Program-made: the position numbers and the translations under genes | Assembly (NCBI RefSeq): GCF_039542905.1 | Contig: NZ_BAABIS010000001.1 | Span: 2,666,001 to 2,730,000, forward strand | DNA: 64,000 bases | Origin: Kitasatospora terrestris | GTDB lineage: Bacteria > Actinomycetota > Actinomycetes > Streptomycetales > Streptomycetaceae | Reading direction: 5' to 3' | Notes under the pieces: generated by a model | The model's input: the letters and a program-made list of their open reading frames with translations, nothing else | Database searches by the model: none | What the model was told of the DNA's origin: nothing | Part shown: positions 44,423-52,054 of the stretch, piece after piece | Position numbering within the stretch: position 1 is the stretch's first letter | Layout: each line of letters opens with the position of its first letter

Positions 44423-45317
44423 TCCCCCGCGCGGCGAGTCCGTCCGGCAGCCCGGTGACCACCGCGGTCACCCGGGTGCCGGGCGCGAACTCCCCGGCCA
44501 GCGCCAGGTCGTGGACCGCCCGCAGGGTCTTGGCGACGTACCGCCGCTCCACCGGGACGCCGTGCCGCTGCTCGAAGTCGGCGGCGAAGGCCTCCAGTTC
44601 GGCCGGCACCCGGCCGTAGCCGCCGAAGTGGTGGCCGTGGTGCAGCCGCCAGTTGCCGAACTCCCGTCCACAGGCCGCCCGGTGGAGCGCGGCGACCTCG
44701 CCCTCCAGGTAGCCGGCCCCACCCTTGAGCACGGCCACGCCGAGCGCCCGGGCACCGGCGGGAAGGCCGGCGGCGATCCCGGCGAGGGTGCCGCCGGTGC
44801 CGACCGGACAGCACACCACGTCCCGCCCGCCGAGGTCGTCCAGCTCGGCCGCGACCGCCGCCGCACCGTGCACCGCCAGGGCGTTGGAGCCGCCCTCGGG
44901 CAGCACCCAGTAGCCGTCCCGGGCCTGCCCGCCGCCCGCCACCAGCGCGCGGTACGCGGAGCGCGGGACGAACTCCAGCACCATGCCGTCCGCCTCGGCG
45001 GCCGCCAGCGACCAGTTGCGCTCCGCGACGGCCAGCTCCTCGCCGCGGACCACCCCGACCGCGGCCAGTCCGAGCGCCTTCGCGGCCGCCGCCACCGCCC
45101 GGAGGTGCGTCGAGTACGCCCCGCCGTAGGTCAGCAGGCCCCGGCTGCCGGCCGCCACCGCCGCCTCCAGGTTCGGCAGGAGCTTGCGCCACTTGTTGCC
45201 GGGAAGCAGCGGGTGCACCAGGTCGTCGCGCTTCAGCCGCAGCTCCACACCGACCGCGGCGAGCCTCGGATCGGCGATCGGCGTCAGCGGCGTGGGGAGC
45301 GCGGGCGGAGTGAGCAC
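44409..45317 (-). CDS. PLP-dependent ACC deaminase/D-cysteine desulfhydrase family protein
   Basis: The protein has 302 aa with the fold of tryptophan-synthase-beta-like PLP enzymes. K42 in LLPGNKWRKL is the Schiff-base lysine. The TYGGAYSTHLRA segment and the phosphate-binding VGTGGTLAG loop match the ACC deaminase/D-cysteine desulfhydrase group. The two activities cannot be told apart by eye. It is a single gene, convergent with the LCP gene and divergent from the collagenase gene. Confidence 0.88.
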   Translation of the reverse strand: MLTPPALPTPLTPIADPRLAAVGVELRLKRDDLVHPLLPGNKWRKLLPNLEAAVAAGSRGLLTYGGAYSTHLRAVAAAAKALGLAAVGVVRGEELAVAERNWSLAAAEADGMVLEFVPRSAYRALVAGGGQARDGYWVLPEGGSNALAVHGAAAVAAELDDLGGRDVVCCPVGTGGTLAGIAAGLPAGARALGVAVLKGGAGYLEGEVAALHRAACGREFGNWRLHHGHHFGGYGRVPAELEAFAADFEQRHGVPVERRYVAKTLRAVHDLALAGEFAPGTRVTAVVTGLPDGLAARGISRS

Positions 45318-45357
45318 CGGGCAACCCTAGGACATTCCCTCTTCCGCCCGACGCCAT

Positions 45358-45382
45358 TGTGTGCCATTTTACATGTCACACA
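45358..45382. promoter_or_regulatory. 25-bp inverted repeat in the collagenase promoter
   Basis: TGTGTGCCAT and ATGTCACACA match at 9 of 10 positions with a 5-bp spacer. On the plus strand TTGTGT (45357-45362) and ACACTA (45380-45385) lie 17 bp apart across it, so a bound protein would cover the promoter. The site has a CRP-like GTG...CAC pattern. Confidence 0.65.
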
Positions 45383-45436
45383 CTAGAAGGCCGGTGCCCC
45401 CTCAGCCCGGCCACGACCCGCCCGGAGTCCCCCACC

Positions 45437-47710
45437 GTGCGTCAATTCCGGATAACCCCGGCCCGGATGGGCCGACTGCTCACCCCGGCCCTCGCGCTCA
45501 CCCTCTCGCTCGGCGTCGCCGCGCAGAGCCAGGCCGCCCCGAGCGCCCCTGCCGCCCCCGAGAAGGCCCGGGTGACGACCGCCGTCCCGGCCTCGCACCC
45601 GGTCCCCAAGTCCCCGAACGAGGCGAAGGACGGCCGCCCCGTCCCGGGCGAGGCCCTCACCGGCACCAAGTCCGCCCCGCAGAAGGGCGACCAGAGCGCC
45701 GCCCCCGCCAAGAACAGCAAGCGGCTCGGCTCGGCCGCCGCCGGCGCCGCCTCCTGCGACGTCTCCGCCTTCGGCACCATGAGCGGCAACGCCCTGGTCC
45801 AGGCCGTCAAGGCGGCCGACCTCACCTGCGTCTCCCAGCTCTACTCGATCACCGGCAGCCAGGCCCGGGCCACCTTCCGCGAGCCGCAGATGGTCACCGT
45901 CGCCGACGCCCTGCGCACCGCGTCCCAGTCCTACGACGGCTCCAACTCCGGCTCCGTCGGCCAGCTGGTGACCTTCCTGCGGGCCGGCTACTACGTCCAG
46001 TGGTACAACCCCGACGTGGTCGGCGCGTACGGCACCGCCCTGCAGACCTCGATCCGCGGCGCACTGGACGCCTTCTACGCCGCCCCGCACGCCAAGGACG
46101 TCACCGAGGCCAACGGCCAGACCCTGTCCGAGGCGGTCATCCTGATCGACTCCGCCCAGGAGAACGCCCGCTACACCGGCGTGGTCAAGGACCTGCTGAC
46201 CCGGTACACCTCCGCCTGGACCGGCGCGATGTGGAACGCCGTCTCCAACACCAAGCTGGTCCTGGAGAACGGCCTCGGCACCCCCGCGTTCAACAGCGCC
46301 CTGGTCGCCGACCCCTCCGTGGCCACCACGATCTCCTCCTTCGTCACCCGCAACAGCTGGATGATCAACGGCGGCGACCTGGCCACGAACCTCGGCATCG
46401 ACCTCGGCTCGTTCCTCTCCTCCCCCGAGCTCCAGTCCCAGGCCCGCCCGCTGGTCAAGGACCTGGTCAACCGCTACCCGCTGGTCGGCGGCACCGGCCC
46501 GCTCACCATGAACCTCGCCTGGTTCACCGAGAACAAGGACAAGGGCAACTGCTCCTACTACGGCCTGTGCGACCTGCCCACCCGGCTCGTCCCGCTGGTC
46601 CTGGTGAACGACAAGGTCTGCAGCCCGACCCTGCACATCCGCGCCCAGCAGATGTCCGACACCGAACTCGCCGACACCTGCGCCAGCCTGGCCAACGAGG
46701 ACGCGCTCTTCCACCGCGTCGTCAAGGACGGCGGCCCCGTCCCCGGTGACGTCAACACCCAACTGGAGGTCGTCGCCTTCGACTCCTCGTACAACTACCG
46801 CCTGTACGCCTGGTCGATGTACGACATCGACGTCGACAACGGCGGCATGTACCTGGAGGGCAACCCGTCCCAGGCGGGCAACCAGGCCCGCTTCATCGCC
46901 CACGAGGCCGAGTGGCTGCGCCCCGCGTTCTCGATCTGGAACCTCAACCACGAGTACGCCCACTACCTCGACGGCCGCTACGACTTCTACGGCGACTTCG
47001 ACGCCGGCCAGACCGTCCCCAACATCTGGTGGATCGAGGGCCTCGCCGAGTACATGTCCTACACGTACCGGGACGTGCGCTACGACGACGCCATCGCCCA
47101 GGCCGCCCTCGGCACCTACGCCCTGAGCACCCTGTTCGACTCCACCTACGACAACAGCGACTCCACCCGGGTCTACAACTGGGGCTACCTGGCCGTCCGC
47201 TACATGCTCCAGTCGCACCCGCAGACCGTCGCCGCCTACCTGGCCAAGACCCGCACCGGCGACTTCACCGGCGCCCGGGCCGTCCTCACCTCGCTCGGCA
47301 CCTCCTACGACGCCGACTTCGCCCGCTACCTGACCGCCTGCGCCGCCGGCGACTGCGGCACCCTGCCGCCCGCGCAGGCCCCGCTCTGCACCAACGCCGA
47401 CACCCGGCAGTTCGACCAGAACTGCCGCCGCGACGGCCTCGCCGCGAGCACCGGCAACTACAGCTACCACTTCCTGTACCTGCCGGCCGGCGTCCAGCAG
47501 CTCACCATCACCACCACCGGCGGCACCGGCAACGCCGACCTCTACTGGAACGCCGCCAACTGGGCCACCACCGGCGCCAACACCGCACGCTCCACCAACG
47601 CGGGCAACGGCGAGACCCTGACCATCACCAACCCGCCCGCGGGCTGGGTGTACTTCAGCCTCCACGCCCAGAACGCCTTCTCCGGCGTCAGCGTCACCAC
47701 GCAGTACTAG
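45437..47710 (+). CDS. Secreted M9 collagenase
   Basis: The precursor of about 757 aa has a signal peptide (LLTPALALTLSLGVAAQSQA, cleaved near residue 34). A collagenase activator-type helical domain precedes the gluzincin catalytic core: H505-E-Y-A-H509 with the third zinc ligand E534 in WWIEGLAEYMSY. The C-terminal 80 residues are a bacterial prepeptidase C-terminal (PPC) domain (YSYHFLYLPAGVQQLTITTTGG to the end). It degrades collagen or other proteins outside the cell. GTG 45437 has a CGGAG site. The TAG stop is followed directly by an IS element, so the gene is complete but cut off from its terminator. Confidence 0.93.
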   Translation: MRQFRITPARMGRLLTPALALTLSLGVAAQSQAAPSAPAAPEKARVTTAVPASHPVPKSPNEAKDGRPVPGEALTGTKSAPQKGDQSAAPAKNSKRLGSAAAGAASCDVSAFGTMSGNALVQAVKAADLTCVSQLYSITGSQARATFREPQMVTVADALRTASQSYDGSNSGSVGQLVTFLRAGYYVQWYNPDVVGAYGTALQTSIRGALDAFYAAPHAKDVTEANGQTLSEAVILIDSAQENARYTGVVKDLLTRYTSAWTGAMWNAVSNTKLVLENGLGTPAFNSALVADPSVATTISSFVTRNSWMINGGDLATNLGIDLGSFLSSPELQSQARPLVKDLVNRYPLVGGTGPLTMNLAWFTENKDKGNCSYYGLCDLPTRLVPLVLVNDKVCSPTLHIRAQQMSDTELADTCASLANEDALFHRVVKDGGPVPGDVNTQLEVVAFDSSYNYRLYAWSMYDIDVDNGGMYLEGNPSQAGNQARFIAHEAEWLRPAFSIWNLNHEYAHYLDGRYDFYGDFDAGQTVPNIWWIEGLAEYMSYTYRDVRYDDAIAQAALGTYALSTLFDSTYDNSDSTRVYNWGYLAVRYMLQSHPQTVAAYLAKTRTGDFTGARAVLTSLGTSYDADFARYLTACAAGDCGTLPPAQAPLCTNADTRQFDQNCRRDGLAASTGNYSYHFLYLPAGVQQLTITTTGGTGNADLYWNAANWATTGANTARSTNAGNGETLTITNPPAGWVYFSLHAQNAFSGVSVTTQY

Positions 47711-49099
47711 AACCAACGCCGTGTAGATAGCGGCTGCGGGCTTCCGTCACGGGTCTGGTGTGGCCAGGATGTCGATGCTGATGGTGGCTTTGTAGCTGGT
47801 CCGGTCGACGGTGCCTTTGGCGTTGCACTTGGAGATCGCGCGTTTGACGACGCGGGGTCAAGTGCGGATGCGCCGGTTGGGCATGAGGTCGGCCAGGACT
47901 CGTCGGCCGATGGTGCCGACGAGGTCGATGACGGTGTCCGCGATGACGCCCGCGGCCTGGATGACCAGGTCGCGGGCGGTGTTCAGGGCGATGGTGAAGC
48001 CGGCCCGGTCGGGGTCGATCTCCGGTCGGGTGCCGGTGGCGTCGGCCATGGCCAGGCGTAGGACCTGGTAGGCGACCAGCAGCGCGTGGATCTCCTGGTC
48101 GAGGCCGGCCGGGGTGCGGGCGCGCAGGACTCGGCCGCCCAGGATTGTGGACTTGATCTCCAGATAGGCGGTCTCGATCTCCCACCGCTCGTGGTAGAGC
48201 CGGATCAGCTCGGCCGCGGGATGGGACCGGTGGTCGGTCAGGGTGGTCACCAGCCGGTAGAGGCCCGTGCGGTGGCCGGCGGCCGTGGTGATGGTGATCT
48301 CGCAGTCGATGACGCGAACCGCGGCGGTCCCGAGCCGGGACAGGTAGGAGCCATCACGGTTGCGGCGAAGGACCGGCAGGTGGCGGCCGCTCTTCACCCG
48401 GACCAGCACCTGCGCGCCGGTCGCGGAGATGGTGTTCACCAGGGTCTGGGCGGCGAAGTTGCGGTCCAGCAGCACGATCATGCCCTCGTGCAGGCTGCGG
48501 AGCAGGCGCGGAGCACAGGTGGTCTCGCCATCGGCGGTCGGTCCGAACGCCGCGTCCAGGATGGTGCGGGTGCCGCAGGACACCAGCACCAGCAGTCGCA
48601 GTGCCGGATACCCCGAACCGCCGTCGTTGCAGCGGTGTTTGGTGTACTCGGTCAGGTTCGCCGGGCTGTCGGGCACCGCGATCGTCGTGCCGTCGATCGC
48701 GCAGACCAGCAGCCCCCCGCCACCATGCCCCGGCGGCGCCGATTCCGGCGGCCGGGCCGCGCAGCAGGTCGAACAGCCGGCGCAGCGGCTCGGCGCCAAC
48801 CCGCTTGCGGGCCTGAGCCAGGGCGCCGCCGGTCGGGTCCGCGACCGGCAGACCGTCCAGGCCGGCCGCCAGCCGCTGCCACACCTGCCGCCAGCCCCGC
48901 CCAGGGAACAGGGACCCGGCCAGCAGCGGGTACACCACCACTCGCGACGGCAGGTCCCGGACCCGGGACTGCACTCTGCCGGTCTGCGTCAACGCCTCGT
49001 CGACCATCTCGAACGGCACGATCCGGGTCAACTCGCCGAGATGGCCGGGCGCGAACGCCCTTGCGGCAACCACAACCTCGCGAGAGATGACAGACTGAG

Positions 49100-50754
49100 C
49101 CCGAATCCACCGGGCTGTGACTGACGCGGGGACGGGGTGACGCAGAGAGGTGCCTGCTGAGCTGGGGGGATGGGAGTTCTCTACGCTTCCGTCCGGCCCG
49201 ACCAGCAAGGCACCTCGTAAGTGAAATCCTCCCACAGCCCCGGCGCGCTCACCGCCGCGTTCGACGAGCCGAACCTGGTCGCGGACGCGGGGCTGGTCCC
49301 GCTGGTCCGGCTGGCCGAGCGGGTCGGGCTTCCCGGACTGGTCGAAGACAGGCTGCGGATCGACGGTGCCGGCAACAGCGGCGGTGCCAACCCGGCTGCG
49401 AAGGTGATGACGCTGGTCGCGGCGATGTGCGCCGGGGCCGACTCGATCGACGACACCGGCCGGCTGCGGCACGGCGCCATGGGCCGGCTGTTCCGCGGGG
49501 TGCGCGCGCCCTCCACGCTGGGCACCTTCCTGCGCTCCTTCACCCGTGGGCACAACCGGCAACTCCATGCGGTGCACCGGGACTTCCTCGCCCGCCTGGC
49601 CACCGCCACCCCGCTGCTGCCCGGCCTGGACCGGGTCGCGTTCGTGGACGTCGACCCCACCCACCGGCGGGTCCACGGACGCGCCAAACAGGGCGCCGAG
49701 GCCGGCCGGTTCAAGGGCGTGCGCACCCTGCACCCGGTCCTGGCCACCCTCTCCACACCGACGGCCCGCCCGGTGGTCGCGGCGGTCCGCCTGCGGCGGG
49801 GCAAAGCGGCCGACGCCCGCGGCTCCGGACCGTTCACGAGCGAGGCCCTGGCGGCCGCCCGGCAGGCCGGGGCGGGCGGCACGGTGATCGTCCGCGCGGA
49901 CAGCCAGTTCTACAACGCCGACGTGGTGGCCGCCTGCCGCCGCGCGAATGCCGGCTTCTCCGTGACGGTGCGGATGAACCCCAACGTCGCCGCCGCGATC
50001 AGCGCGATCGGCAAGGACGCCTGGACGCCGATCCGCTACCCCGAGGCGTTCGTCGACCCGGACACCGGCGAGCTGGTCTCCGACGCCGAGGTCGCCGAGA
50101 TCCCCTACACCGCGTTCACCGGCCGCAGGAAGGCCGAGCACACCACTGCCCGGCTGATCGTGCGCCGGGTCCGCCGCCTGAACGCCGAAACGGCTGCCGG
50201 ACAGGGAGAGTTGTTCACTGCCTGGCGCTACCACCCGGTGTTCACCGACAGCCCCTTCGCCACACTCCAGGCCGAACTCCACCACCGCCGGCACGCGACC
50301 GTCGAGCAGGTCATCGCGGACGGCAAGGGATCAGCGCTGGCCCACCTGCCCTCCGGGAACTTCCAGGCGAACAACGCGTGGCTGACCTTGTGGGCCATCA
50401 CGCACAACCTGCTGCGGGCCGCCGGATCCCTCGCCGGGACCTTCCACGCCAGGGCCACCACCGCGACCCTGCGGGCCCACCTGATCCACGTCCCGGCCCG
50501 CCTCGCCCGCTCGGCCCGACGGCTGACGCTCCACCTGCCCGACCGCTGGCCCTGGCAGCACGCGCTCACCGACCTCTTCACCGCCGCCCACCCGCCACCG
50601 GCCTGATCACCAAACCGACCACCCGCCCGACAGGGCCCGACCGGAGCAGACGTGGAAGAGCTGGGCAGACCAGCAGACCTCCCACACCCGCAACCCGGTC
50701 ACCCCCGCCAGACCCCGGATCCGATCGCTCCCGAATCAGCTCGGTGGATTCGGG
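49100..50754. mobile_element. IS1380-family element, intact
   Basis: The terminal repeats are CCCGAATCCACCGGGCTG (49100-49117) and its inverse (50737-50754, one mismatch). Both ends are flanked by CTGAG (49095-49099 and 50755-50759), a 5-bp target duplication. The length is 1655 bp with one transposase gene. It is inserted in codon 5 of the IS4 transposase. The ends and the open frame look functional. Confidence 0.93.
49221..50606 (+). CDS. IS1380-family transposase
   Basis: The protein has 461 aa with a DDE transposase core. D is in FVDVDPTHRRVHG, the second D in RADSQFYNADVV and E in EQVIADGKGSALAHLPSG. The N-terminal AFDEPNLVADAGLVPLVRLAERVGL is typical of the family. The GTG start at 49221 lies about 104 bp inside the element's left end. 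The frame is intact, so the element may still move. It is on the opposite strand to the IS4 transposase it interrupts. Confidence 0.94.
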   Translation: MKSSHSPGALTAAFDEPNLVADAGLVPLVRLAERVGLPGLVEDRLRIDGAGNSGGANPAAKVMTLVAAMCAGADSIDDTGRLRHGAMGRLFRGVRAPSTLGTFLRSFTRGHNRQLHAVHRDFLARLATATPLLPGLDRVAFVDVDPTHRRVHGRAKQGAEAGRFKGVRTLHPVLATLSTPTARPVVAAVRLRRGKAADARGSGPFTSEALAAARQAGAGGTVIVRADSQFYNADVVAACRRANAGFSVTVRMNPNVAAAISAIGKDAWTPIRYPEAFVDPDTGELVSDAEVAEIPYTAFTGRRKAEHTTARLIVRRVRRLNAETAAGQGELFTAWRYHPVFTDSPFATLQAELHHRRHATVEQVIADGKGSALAHLPSGNFQANNAWLTLWAITHNLLRAAGSLAGTFHARATTATLRAHLIHVPARLARSARRLTLHLPDRWPWQHALTDLFTAAHPPPA

Positions 50755-50881
50755 CTGAGCACCCACGGAGCTCCTAGCCGAACAGTGATCTTGGTCGACA
50801 CGGTTCTAGCAGGGAGCTCCGTTCCATTTCAGGCCGCTTGACGAAGCCGTCCGAGGCGCTATCTACACGACGTTGGTACTA

Positions 50882-51979
50882 GGGAGCGTATTTGGTCGTG
50901 ATCAATGGGTGGTCTTGGTGAGGTCCTTGATCCAGATCATCGCGCCGCGAAGCTGGAGGCCGGCGAGGTAGCTCTCGGGTGTCTTGTCGAACCGGGTGGC
51001 GATCCCCCGCCAGGCCTTCAGCCTGTTGATCAGGCGCTCGACGGTGTTCCGCTCTCTGTAGAGCTCGGCGTCGTGGCTGACGGGACGACCGCCTTTGCTG
51101 CCCTTCTTCCTCCGGTTGGCGGCCTGGTCCTTCTTCTCCGGGATGACCGCTTTGATGTGGCGTTTGCGCAGGTAGGCGCGGTTTCTGCGGGACGAGTAGG
51201 CCTTGTCCCCGGCGACCGCGTCGGGCCGGGTGCGGGGGCGGCCGACCGGCCCGCGGACCCGGACCTTCTTCAGCACGGGGATGAACTGCGGGCTGTCGGC
51301 GGCCTGCCCCTCGGTCAGAACGAACACCAGCGGGCGGCACCTGCGCTCGCCGGCGATGTGGACCTTGCTGGTCTGACCGCCCCTGGAGCGCCCGAGCAGG
51401 GCAGCCTTCAGGCGGAGCTTGCGTCTGCGTCGGACACGCCGCCGCTCGTCCCGCTCCGGGTCGTCCGTGGCGCCCTGCCCGTCTTGTCCTTCCGGGCCGC
51501 CCCCTTTTGCCGGGCCTTCTCCGCCTCCTCGGCGGCCTTCTCCAGGTCGGCGAGCGTGTCGGGGTCGAGGTGCATCCCCGCGGCGTCGTGGTGGGCCCGG
51601 ACGGTGGTGGAGTCCACGCTGACCAGCGACAGGTCCACCTCACCCCGCTTCACGGCCTCCGCGATCGCACCTTCCAGCAGGGCCTCGAACACCCCGGCGT
51701 CCCTCCACTGCCGGAAGCGGTTGTGGACCGTCGACCAGGCGCCGAACTCGCTCGGCACCTCCCGCCACTGGCCGCCCGTCCGAAACCGCCAGATCACGCC
51801 CTCGAACTGCCGACGCAGCCGCTCGGGGTACGGGCCGTACTCGCCGATCGGCAGGTACGGCTCGATGAACTCCCACTCGGCATCAGTCAGTTGCACTCGC
51901 GTCACACAACACGATCTACCGGACCAGGGCCCACCGCGAGGGCGAAACCCGCAAATTGATCACAACCAGATACGCGCCC
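50882..51979. mobile_element. IS5-family (IS427-like) element
   Basis: The end GGGAGCGTATTTGGTCG at 50882 and its inverse at the right end (GGGCGCGTATCTGGTTG read from 51979) match at most positions. TA at 50880-50881 and 51980-51981 is the target duplication. The length is 1098 bp with two overlapping frames. It inserted into the right target duplication of the IS4 copy, so it is the later arrival there. Confidence 0.9.
50902..51905 (-). CDS. IS5-family transposase made by -1 ribosomal frameshift
   Basis: The first frame (51905-51408, 165 aa) encodes the DUF4096-type helix-turn-helix region MTRVQLTDAEWEFIEPYLP to SVDSTTVRAHHDAAG with the first Asp. The second frame, open from at least 51500 to 50902, continues KLRLKAALLGRSRGGQTSKVH, then the second Asp (VAGDKAYSSRRNR) and the Glu (RNTVERLINRLKAWRG). 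The slippery heptamer A-AAG-GGG at 51507-51501 lies where both frames overlap. A -1 shift there yields a protein of about 334 aa. This is the usual expression mode of IS427-group elements. Confidence 0.88.
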
Positions 51980-52002
51980 TAGAACACCCGCCCCGCACAG
52001 CC

Positions 52003-52037
52003 CGAAGGCCCCCGCGCACACCGCGCGGGGGCCTTCG
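52003..52037. terminator. Strong hairpin, probably the collagenase's displaced terminator
   Basis: CGAAGGCCCCCGCGC pairs perfectly with GCGCGGGGGCCTTCG around a 5-base loop. Before the IS insertions it would have stood about 20 bases after the collagenase stop. It now mainly ends transcription of the minus-strand array. Confidence 0.85.
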
Positions 52038-52054
52038 GCCGCACAGACGCCCAG

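Larger units (their letters stand above)
47747..50766 (-). pseudogene. IS4 transposase, broken three times
   Basis: The original start is GTG 50766, after a GGAGC site. After four codons the IS1380 element interrupts it (5-bp duplication CTGAG), and the frame resumes at 49094 as SVISREVVVAARAFAPG. It has the IS4 N-terminal domain and DDE motifs AIDGTTIAVPD, LLDRNF and YHERWEIET. At the C6 tract 48713-48718, one extra base shifts the frame between AWWRG and LLVCAIDG. A TGA at about 47858 cuts the last 36 residues, which continue in frame to SIDILATPDP and the next stop at 47747. The protein cannot be active. Confidence 0.9.
47713..50876. mobile_element. IS4-family element, disrupted
   Basis: The ends are CCAACGCCGTGTAGATAGC (47713-47731) and its near-perfect inverse (50858-50876, 18 of 19 matching). 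The left flank ends TACTAGAA, and the right flank starts TACTA. When the IS5 element at 50882 is removed with one copy of its TA, the right flank also reads TACTAGAA, an 8-bp target duplication that includes the collagenase stop codon. The element's own DNA is about 1.5 kb; the rest is the nested IS1380 copy. Its transposase is dead. Confidence 0.9.

Noticed and set aside
48713..48718. Programmed frameshifting in the IS4 transposase
   Set aside because: IS4 transposases are normally a single frame, and this copy also has a nonsense codon and an insertion, so plain decay is simpler.
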